Source: JASHPR01 sp963833885 (GTDB taxonomy: Bacteria; Actinomycetota; Actinomycetes; Streptosporangiales; Streptosporangiaceae). From it: a DNA stretch of 64,000 bases. The stretch is from the NCBI GenBank assembly GCA_963833885.1, contig CAWHZU010000019.1, positions 578,795-642,794 on the forward strand, in the 5' to 3' direction. This document shows positions 57,878 through 64,000 of this stretch, piece by piece (position 1 is the first letter of the stretch; the number at the start of each line of letters is the position of its first letter). A program made the position numbers and the translations under genes. The notes under the pieces were generated by a model. That model had not been told where the DNA came from, did not search any database, and worked only from the letters and a program-made list of their open reading frames with translations.

Positions 57878-60022
57878 TCAGGTGTCGATACGAGACGGGT
57901 CGAGCTCGGTGGCGGCGTCGATGATGAAGTCCCGGCGCGGCGCCACCTCGCCGCCCATGAGCAACTCGAACATGGCCGTCGCCGCTGCGGAGTCCTCCAT
58001 CCTGATCCGGCGCAGCGTGCGGTGCCGCGGATCCATCGTGGTCTCCGCCAGCTGTGATGCGTCCATCTCGCCAAGACCCTTGTACCGCTGCGGGGGCTCT
58101 TTAAAGCGCTGCCCCCGGCGCTCTAGCTGCAGCAGCGTGCGGTGCAACTCGGCGTCGGAGTAGGTGTACATGTATTTCTGCTGCCCCTTGCGCGCGTTGA
58201 TCAGCTCGATCCGGTGCAGCGGCGGCACGGCGGCGAACACCCGTCCGGCCTCCACCATCGGCCGCATGTAGCGGTGGAAGAGGGTGAGCAGCAGGGTCCT
58301 GATGTGCGCGCCGTCCACGTCGGCGTCGGCCATGAAGATGACCCGCTGGTACCTGGCCGCGTCCAGGTCGAACGCGGCGCCCGAGCCCGAGCCGAGGACC
58401 TGGATGATCGCGGCGCACTCGGCGTTCTTGAGCATGTCGGTCAGCGACGCCTTCTGCACGTTGAGGATCTTGCCGCGGATCGGCAGCAGCGCCTGGAACT
58501 CGGAGTCCCTGGCCAGCTTCGCCGTCCCGAGCGCGGAGTCACCCTCCACGATGAACAGCTCGCTCCGGTCGTCGGCCGAGCGGCAGTCGACCAGCTTCGC
58601 CGGCAGCGCGGACGTCGCGAGCGCCGACTTGCGCCGCTGGTTCTCGCGGTGCTCGCGGGCGGAGATCCGGGTCTTGGCGGCGGCGGCCACCTTGTCCAGA
58701 ACCGCCCGCGCCTGCTGCTTGACCCGCCCCCGGGACTCGAAGAACGTCCGGAGTTCCGACGCCACCACCTGGCCGACGATCCGGGTCGCCGCCGGCGTGC
58801 CGAGGACCTCCTTGGTCTGCCCCTCGAACTGCGGCTCCGGCAGCCGGACCGCGATCACCGCGGTGAGCCCCTCCAGGATGTCCTCCTTGGTGACCGGCTC
58901 GTCCCCGTTCTTCAGCAGCCGGACCGCGCGCAGTTGCTCGTTCAGCGTGCGGACCAGGGCCCGCTCGAAGCCGGCCACGTGGGTGCCGCCCTTGGGCGTG
59001 GCGATCACGTTCACGAACGACCTGGTCGCTGTGCCGTAGCCGCCGTCCCAGCGCAGCGCGACGTCGACCTCGAGTTCGCGCTCGACATCGGTGGGGACCA
59101 GGTGGCCCTGGTCGTCGAGCACCGGCACGGTCTCGGTGAACTGCCCGGAGCCAGTCAGCCGCACGACGTCGGTGACCGGCTCGCCGGTGGACAGGTGGGC
59201 GCAGAACTCGCTGATCCCGCCGTCGAAGCAGAACTCGGCTTCGCGGCTGTCATCGAGGCCGTCGGCCGGGCTGGCACCTTCCTCCAGGCTGGCCGCGCGG
59301 TCAGCATCGCCGCGCTCATCGACGATGCGGATGGTCAGCCCGGGCACCAGGTACGCGGTCTGGCGGGCCCGCTGGGCCAGCGCGTCGAACCGCCACACCG
59401 CTCCCCGCACGAACACCTGCTGATCCGGCCAGAACCTGATCCTGGTGCCGGTCACGGTCTTGGCCACCCGCCGCACCTTGCGCAGCCCGCTGCCGGGCTG
59501 GAACGCCGCACCGGGGCCCGGCCCGCTGAACTCGCCCGGCACCCCGCGGCGGAAGCTCATGGCCCACTGCGCGCCGTCCTTGTCGACCTCCACGTCCAGT
59601 CGGCTGGCCAGGGCGTTGACCACCGACGCGCCCACTCCGTGCAGGCCGCCGGAGGCGGTGTAGGAGCCGCCGCCGAACTTGCCGCCCGCGTGCAGCCGGG
59701 TCATCACCAGCTCAACGCCGTTGAGCTTGGTCTTGGGCTCGATGTCGACCGGGATCCCGCGGCCGTTGTCCCTGACCTCGGCGGAGTCATCGTCGTGCAG
59801 GATGACTTCGATCTTGGTGCAGTGACCGCCCAGGGCCTCGTCGACGGCGTTGTCAATGAGCTCCCAGAGGCAGTGCAGCAGCCCGCGGCCGTCGGTGGAC
59901 CCGATATACATGCCCGGGCGCTTGCGCACCGCCTCGAGCCCCTCGAGGACCGTCAGATGCCGTGCTGTGTAGCCGTCGGCCAGGGTCGGCTTCGGCATGC
60001 GCTCGGCACTGAGGGCAGTCAC
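57878..60022 (-). CDS. parE: DNA topoisomerase IV subunit B
   Basis: This 714-residue ATPase subunit has the GHKL ATP site (ELIDNAVDEA, DNGRGIPVD, GLHGVGASVVNALASR), transducer Lys, Toprim FIVEGDSALG and MADADVDGAHIRTLLLT, and the C-terminal PQRYKGLGEM. The GTG has AGGAGA about 6 bases upstream. Pairing with parC supports ParE rather than GyrB. It is divergent from the DUF7455 gene. Confidence 0.92.
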   Translation of the reverse strand: MTALSAERMPKPTLADGYTARHLTVLEGLEAVRKRPGMYIGSTDGRGLLHCLWELIDNAVDEALGGHCTKIEVILHDDDSAEVRDNGRGIPVDIEPKTKLNGVELVMTRLHAGGKFGGGSYTASGGLHGVGASVVNALASRLDVEVDKDGAQWAMSFRRGVPGEFSGPGPGAAFQPGSGLRKVRRVAKTVTGTRIRFWPDQQVFVRGAVWRFDALAQRARQTAYLVPGLTIRIVDERGDADRAASLEEGASPADGLDDSREAEFCFDGGISEFCAHLSTGEPVTDVVRLTGSGQFTETVPVLDDQGHLVPTDVERELEVDVALRWDGGYGTATRSFVNVIATPKGGTHVAGFERALVRTLNEQLRAVRLLKNGDEPVTKEDILEGLTAVIAVRLPEPQFEGQTKEVLGTPAATRIVGQVVASELRTFFESRGRVKQQARAVLDKVAAAAKTRISAREHRENQRRKSALATSALPAKLVDCRSADDRSELFIVEGDSALGTAKLARDSEFQALLPIRGKILNVQKASLTDMLKNAECAAIIQVLGSGSGAAFDLDAARYQRVIFMADADVDGAHIRTLLLTLFHRYMRPMVEAGRVFAAVPPLHRIELINARKGQQKYMYTYSDAELHRTLLQLERRGQRFKEPPQRYKGLGEMDASQLAETTMDPRHRTLRRIRMEDSAAATAMFELLMGGEVAPRRDFIIDAATELDPSRIDT

Positions 60023-60308
60023 TGCGGGTCTCCTGACGCGCGGGGGACGGACAAAGCCTGAAGGCAGACTAGCGGCCCGTGCCGTCACTTCTGCGCAGCC
60101 ACGCCGCCGACATACCCGGCGACCTGGGGCAACGTGCACAGTTCCGGCGCTGGCCGTCGCCCACCCAAGGTTGTTCGCCTACGGCGTACCTCACCCATCT
60201 ACGGGAAGACTGCTAGTCCGCGGCGTGTTGTGATGCTGTGATGAGTCTAGACAGGATTGACCGGCCGGCGTGACAAGCAGCCGGACCGCACCAGGCGAGG
60301 GAGGCGAC

Positions 60309-60530
60309 ATGACCGCTGCGATGGCCCCGACCCAGCCGCTCAACGCCACCGATGTATGTGACCGATGCGGTGCGCAGGCATATGTACGTGTAGTGCTCCC
60401 GGGCTCTGGCGAGCTTCTGTTCTGTGCCCACCACAACCGGCAGCACGCCGAGGCGCTGGCCAAGATCGCGGTTGAGATCCACGACGAGACCGACCGGCTG
60501 TCCCGTACCCAGAACGATAGCGAGCGGTAG
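60309..60530 (+). CDS. DUF7455 zinc-ribbon protein
   Basis: This 73-residue protein has a small zinc-binding core CDRCGAQAYVRVVLPG and LLFCAHHNRQH, with two CxxC/CxxH halves. It lies next to parE and the principal sigma gene in actinobacteria. GGGAGG precedes the ATG. The function is unknown. The ECF sigma gene begins just downstream. Confidence 0.82.
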   Translation: MTAAMAPTQPLNATDVCDRCGAQAYVRVVLPGSGELLFCAHHNRQHAEALAKIAVEIHDETDRLSRTQNDSER

Positions 60531-60610
60531 GCCGGCCGCCACCTGGCGCCGCTGGCGACCGGGAACTCTGGCTGCGGGCGGGCGAGGGCGACACCGCAGC
60601 GTTCGGCGAG

Positions 60611-61162
60611 TTGTTCGGGCGGCATGCCAACGCGGTTTATAACCACTTGTTCCGGCGGGTCGCGGACTGGTCCGAGGCCGAGGACCTGACCTCGGCGGTC
60701 TTCTTGCAGGCCTGGCGCACACGGGGCAGGGTGGTGATCGACCGCGAGTCGGCGCTCCCCTGGCTGCTCGGCGTGGCCAATCACGTGCTGCGCAACCACA
60801 GGCGAGCCAGCAGGCGGTACCGCGATGCCCTGCGCCGGATCGTCCCGGCCGAGGAGGCCGCAGGCGACCACGCTGACGCCGTCGCCGCCGCGGTCGACAG
60901 CGAGCGCCTGATGGCCACGGTTCGCCACGCGTTAATGCAGCTGCCGCGGCACGAGCGCGAGGTCGTCGAGCTGTGCATGTGGTCGGGTCTCGACCAGAGG
61001 GCGGCGGCGGTCGCGCTCGGCGTGTCCGTAGGAACCGTTAAGTCCCGAATGCACCGGGCTCGGCGGCGGCTCGCGGCCAGCCTCAGCCAGGACCGCGGAC
61101 CATCGCAGCGGCCGCTCGCGCCCCGCGGCGCCGGCCCGCACGTGCCGGAGGAGGATGCCTGA
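60611..61162 (+). CDS. ECF-family RNA polymerase sigma factor
   Basis: This protein of at least 183 residues has sigma region 2 (DWSEAEDLTSAVFLQAWRT) and region 4 (LDQRAAAVALGVSVGTVKSRM). Conserved region 2.1 continues upstream of this TTG in the same frame (WLRAGEGDTAAFGELF), back to a TAG at 60518. No ATG, GTG or earlier TTG is available there; CTG at 60572 is the only near-start, so the true start is uncertain. Its stop overlaps the start of the next gene. ECF factors respond to outside signals with an anti-sigma partner. Confidence 0.8.
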   Translation: MFGRHANAVYNHLFRRVADWSEAEDLTSAVFLQAWRTRGRVVIDRESALPWLLGVANHVLRNHRRASRRYRDALRRIVPAEEAAGDHADAVAAAVDSERLMATVRHALMQLPRHEREVVELCMWSGLDQRAAAVALGVSVGTVKSRMHRARRRLAASLSQDRGPSQRPLAPRGAGPHVPEEDA

Positions 61163-62058
61163 TGGGCGCGCCAGAACCGATGACCGGGCTGTCCCAGCCG
61201 CCACCGGACCGCGACCTGCCCGACCTGCCGCGCCACCGCAGGGAGTTGCTGGCGGTCATCGCCGGCCGCCAAGGGCTGCGGCGCGCGCCCCGGTGGGCGG
61301 TTCCGCTGGCCGCGGCCGCCGCGGTCATCGCCGTCGCGGTCACGGCCGCGGCGCTGGTGCCGGTCTTTGGTCACCGGCAGGACAACGCTCCGCCGGGCGG
61401 CGCCACCCGCCCGGCCCGGGGGGCGGCGACCGCCTGCCAGAAGCCCGCCGGCACCGAGTGCCAGCGGACGGACACCTTTACCGCCGCGGCGCCGCCCGGC
61501 GGGATCACCGTGCTGGACGACGTGGGCTCGGTGACCATCACCGGAAGCGACCGGGACACGGTCGCGGTGACCGAAAGGCTGTCGTACCGCGGTTACCCGC
61601 CAGTAACTACGCGATCGCTCAGCGGCGGCGCGCTCACGCTCGGCTACACCTGCCGGTCCGATGACTGCGGTGTCGCCTACGACATCGAGGTTCCGCGCTC
61701 GCTCAGCGTCCGGGTCGACGCGGACACCGCGTCAATCTCGCTGACGTCGCTGGCTGGCCAGGTCCACGCCACGTCGGACGTCGGCTACATCCACGGCGAG
61801 AACCTCGCAGACACCGTCGCCGACCTGCGCACCGGCGTGGGCTCCATCGAGGCCACGTTCCGGTCGGCGCCCTTGCACCTGAGCGCGAACGCGGGCACGG
61901 GCGGGGTCACGCTGCTCATGCCGGCCGCCCCCGGTTATGACGTGACCGCGAGCGCCGACGTCGGCTCGGTCAGCGTCACCGTGCGCCGGGACGCATCCTC
62001 CGGTCACGTGATCCAGGCCAGCGCCGACGTCGGCTCTGTGACGGTGGCCAGGAACTGA
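61162..62058 (+). CDS. DUF4097-like membrane protein, possible ECF partner
   Basis: This 298-residue protein has a cytoplasmic N-terminus of 50 residues (LPDLPRHRRELLAVIAGRQG), one helix (WAVPLAAAAAVIAVAVTAAA), and an outer beta-helix region like DUF4097/toast-rack (DDVGSVTITGSDRDTVAV and repeated SADVGSV). Its start overlaps the ECF stop (TGATG). The gene pair resembles sigma and anti-sigma, with the short N-terminus binding sigma; this is inference. Confidence 0.72.
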   Translation: MGAPEPMTGLSQPPPDRDLPDLPRHRRELLAVIAGRQGLRRAPRWAVPLAAAAAVIAVAVTAAALVPVFGHRQDNAPPGGATRPARGAATACQKPAGTECQRTDTFTAAAPPGGITVLDDVGSVTITGSDRDTVAVTERLSYRGYPPVTTRSLSGGALTLGYTCRSDDCGVAYDIEVPRSLSVRVDADTASISLTSLAGQVHATSDVGYIHGENLADTVADLRTGVGSIEATFRSAPLHLSANAGTGGVTLLMPAAPGYDVTASADVGSVSVTVRRDASSGHVIQASADVGSVTVARN

Positions 62059-62078
62059 GCCCCGGCGAAGGCGGGTGG

Positions 62079-63701
62079 TCAGTCCAGGTAGTCGCGCAGC
62101 ACCTGGGAGCGGGACGGGTGCCGGAGCTTCGACATCGTCTTCGACTCGATCTGCCGGATCCGCTCCCTGGTCACCCCGTAAACCTTGCCGATCTCGTCGA
62201 GCGTCTTTGGCTGGCCGTCGGTCAGGCCGAACCGCATCGAGACCACGCCCGCCTCGCGCTCTGACAGCGTGTCGAGCACCGAGTGCAGTTGCTCCTGCAG
62301 CAGCGTGAAGCTGACGGCCTCGCCCGGCTGGATCGCCTCGGAGTCCTCGATCAGGTCACCGAACTCGCTGTCGCCGTCCTCGCCGAGCGGGGTGTGCAGG
62401 GAGATCGGCTCACGCCCGTACTTCTGCACCTCGATGACCTTTTCCGGGGTCATGTCCAGCTCGACGGCCAGTTCCTCGGGGGTCGGCTCCCGGCCCAGGT
62501 CCTGCAGCATCTGCCGCTGCACCCGGGCCAGCTTGTTGATGACCTCGACCATGTGCACCGGGATCCGGATCGTGCGGGCCTGGTCGGCCATCGCCCTTGT
62601 GATCGCCTGCCGGATCCACCAGGTCGCGTACGTGGAGAACTTGTAGCCCTTGGTGTAGTCGAACTTCTCGACCGCCCGGATCAGGCCGAGGTTGCCCTCC
62701 TGGATCAGGTCGAGGAAGAGCATGCCGCGGCCGGTGTACCGCTTGGCCAGCGAGACCACAAGGCGCAGGTTGGCCTCGAGCAGGTGATCCTTGGCCCGCC
62801 GGCCGTCGTCGGCGATCCACGCCAGGTCGTCCCTGGCCTCCGGGCGCAGCGAGCCGCTCTCGGCCAGCTTCTCCTCGGCGAACAGGCCGGCCTCGATGCG
62901 CTTGGCCAGCTCAACTTCCTGCTCCGCGTTGAGCAGCGGCACCTTGCCGATCTGCTTCAGGTAGTCCTTGACCGGGTCGGAGGTGGCCCCGGCGACCGCC
63001 ACCTGGGCAGCGGGCAGGTCCTCGTCGTCGTCGCCGTAGACAAACGCCTCGTCCTCGGCGTCTTCCCCGGCGGGCTTTACCGCCTGGAGCTGGCCGTCAG
63101 CGGCGGCGGGCTCGCCGGGCTTGCCGCCGGCGGGCTCCCGTTGCTGGCCCGCATCCTTGTCGGTGTCGGCGTCGTCATGATCATCGGCCTCCAGATCGAC
63201 GACCACCTCGTCGGAGTCCTCCTCGTCTCCGCCAACCACGAGGTCTGCCAGGTCCGCCTCGACGTCCAGCTCGGCGACGGCCGCGAGGTCAGGCTCGCCG
63301 TCCAGCTCGGCGTCCTCCTCGACCTCTAGCTCTTCGCCAGCCGCAGCTGCGAAGTTCGGGTCCGCGTTCTCGTCGCCGTCGTGGCCGCCTGCTTCGGCGG
63401 GGCCGGCACCGTTGACCGCGGCGGAGCCCGGCTCCCGCACGGCCGTGGCCGAACCACCCGAGCGGCGGCCGCGCTGGCCTCGCCCAGAGGAATTCTGGCG
63501 CTTCGCTGCCGCAGGCTCACCGGAATTGCGCTGGTTCTCCGCTGCCTGATCGCCGTCAACCAGCGCGACCGCGGAATCGGCGCTCTTCCCTGCGCTGTCA
63601 GCGGTGGCCGATCCCGATGAATTCCGCCCCGAAGGAGCCTGGCCCGAAGGCCGTGACTGCCTCCGCGCTGCCGAGCTCGTAGCGCTTGCCAACGCGGTCA
63701 C
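62079..63701 (-). CDS. hrdB: Principal sigma factor HrdB/SigA (RpoD)
   Basis: This 540-residue group 1 sigma factor drives housekeeping transcription. The C-terminal part has region 1.2 (DPVKDYLKQIGKVPLL), region 2 (GYKFSTYATWWIRQAITR), region 3 and region 4 (TLDEIGKVYGVTRERIRQIE). The first 220 residues are Ala/Glu/Asp-rich and acidic, as in actinobacterial HrdB. The GTG has AAGGGAAGGG upstream. A promoter with a SigR-like pattern lies about 240 bases upstream. Confidence 0.96.
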   Translation of the reverse strand: MTALASATSSAARRQSRPSGQAPSGRNSSGSATADSAGKSADSAVALVDGDQAAENQRNSGEPAAAKRQNSSGRGQRGRRSGGSATAVREPGSAAVNGAGPAEAGGHDGDENADPNFAAAAGEELEVEEDAELDGEPDLAAVAELDVEADLADLVVGGDEEDSDEVVVDLEADDHDDADTDKDAGQQREPAGGKPGEPAAADGQLQAVKPAGEDAEDEAFVYGDDDEDLPAAQVAVAGATSDPVKDYLKQIGKVPLLNAEQEVELAKRIEAGLFAEEKLAESGSLRPEARDDLAWIADDGRRAKDHLLEANLRLVVSLAKRYTGRGMLFLDLIQEGNLGLIRAVEKFDYTKGYKFSTYATWWIRQAITRAMADQARTIRIPVHMVEVINKLARVQRQMLQDLGREPTPEELAVELDMTPEKVIEVQKYGREPISLHTPLGEDGDSEFGDLIEDSEAIQPGEAVSFTLLQEQLHSVLDTLSEREAGVVSMRFGLTDGQPKTLDEIGKVYGVTRERIRQIESKTMSKLRHPSRSQVLRDYLD

Positions 63702-64000
63702 CCCTTCCCTTGCTGGATGGCTGCCGGGTGCGCTGGACCTGCAGGCGACCCCTGGCTGACCGAACTAGCAGGCGACACAGACACCTCTCCTGCAACCATA
63801 TGGCGAGAAATGGACCTTACCGCGCGGATCCTGCTCCCAAGACCGTGCTGGAAACCAAACGCCTGCCACGAACTACCGCGGCCGGCACCGGCTTGTCTCC
63901 CGACAACCACCATAGGCGGAGCCGGCGGGTAGGTCGTACAACAGCGACCGCTGGCCGCGAGTTCCCTCCTGAAACGACTGCCCCGCGCGCAGGTATGGTA
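63702..64000 (-). other. hrdB upstream region, no gene seen
   Basis: This 299-base region contains a long hrdB leader and probably more than one promoter. Short frames here lack coding character. A SigR-type promoter candidate is listed separately. The region is cut by the window edge. Confidence 0.5.
63940..63966 (-). promoter_or_regulatory. SigR-like promoter of hrdB
   Basis: On the minus strand GGGAAC is followed by exactly 18 bases and GTT, matching the SigR (oxidative-stress ECF) consensus GGGAAT-N18-GTT except for one base. In Streptomyces one hrdB promoter is controlled by SigR, so this is a plausible counterpart. Confidence 0.55.

Noticed and set aside
1..64000. tRNA or rRNA genes, insertion sequences, prophage, toxin-antitoxin pairs
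   Set aside because: I looked in the gaps for tRNA arms, transposase motifs and terminal inverted repeats and saw none. A tRNAscan or IS search would be needed to exclude weak cases.

Overview
The window is chromosomal DNA of a very GC-rich actinobacterium. Many genes start with GTG, and the gene content is actinobacterial: a bcc-aa3 respiratory supercomplex, PspA with PspAA/PspAB, an HrdB-type sigma factor, PimB', DUF3043, DUF5304, DUF7455 and two CGNR zinc-finger regulators. As I remember it, the order pfkA - plsC - hydrolase - ROK glucokinase - DUF5304 - SRPBCC - acyl-CoA ligase - glycosyltransferase - NlpC/P60 - exonuclease - Lrp-like - trpD - qcr/cta - adenosine kinase - HesB - htpX/psp - DUF3043 follows a conserved Streptomyces core block, and parC/parE/DUF7455/hrdB follows a second one. 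I saw no rRNA, tRNA, CRISPR array, insertion sequence or prophage.

Layout: 1-15.4 kb is accessory metabolism and regulation. It holds a partial thiI, an aldo/keto reductase, a class IV aminotransferase, methyltransferases, a SoxR-like regulator divergent from an internally deleted MFS gene, an FHA protein, a CoA-transferase/hydratase/acyl-CoA dehydrogenase operon with a LysR gene, a MATE pump and a first CGNR regulator. From 14.4 to 31 kb comes a sugar, lipid and envelope block: a phosphofructokinase with PPi-type residues, glycerol kinase, an S53 peptidase, PlsC, a lipase-like hydrolase, glucokinase, acyl-CoA ligase, PimB', a RipA-like NlpC/P60 hydrolase behind a c-di-AMP (ydaO-type) riboswitch, an exonuclease overlapping a stand-alone RAM-domain gene, and trpD.

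From 31 to 46 kb lies the respiratory chain. ctaE-qcrCAB is on the plus strand and ctaCDF on the minus strand. They are separated by an insert of CGNR regulator, azlCD, a VIT1-type transporter, a nitroreductase and an MMPL transporter. TusA-like and CtaG-like genes follow. From 45.7 to 55.2 kb are adenosine kinase, an A-type Fe-S carrier, htpX-pspAB, pspA-pspAA (membrane stress), DUF3043, a second aldo/keto reductase, a cobU fusion, a ribokinase-family kinase and an ArsR/monooxygenase-like pair. From 55.3 kb to the end are convergent parC and parE, DUF7455, an ECF sigma factor with a DUF4097-like partner, and the principal sigma factor hrdB.

Most genes look like ordinary housekeeping. The most interesting sequence-level signals are the riboswitch, the SoxR-box-like palindrome with its damaged target gene, an 18-bp palindrome between the nitroreductase and MMPL genes, a SigR-like promoter before hrdB, an ECF sigma gene without a normal start codon, and a run of short tandem duplications, two of which copy the 3' ends of genes. 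I did not find a clearly new multi-gene system.
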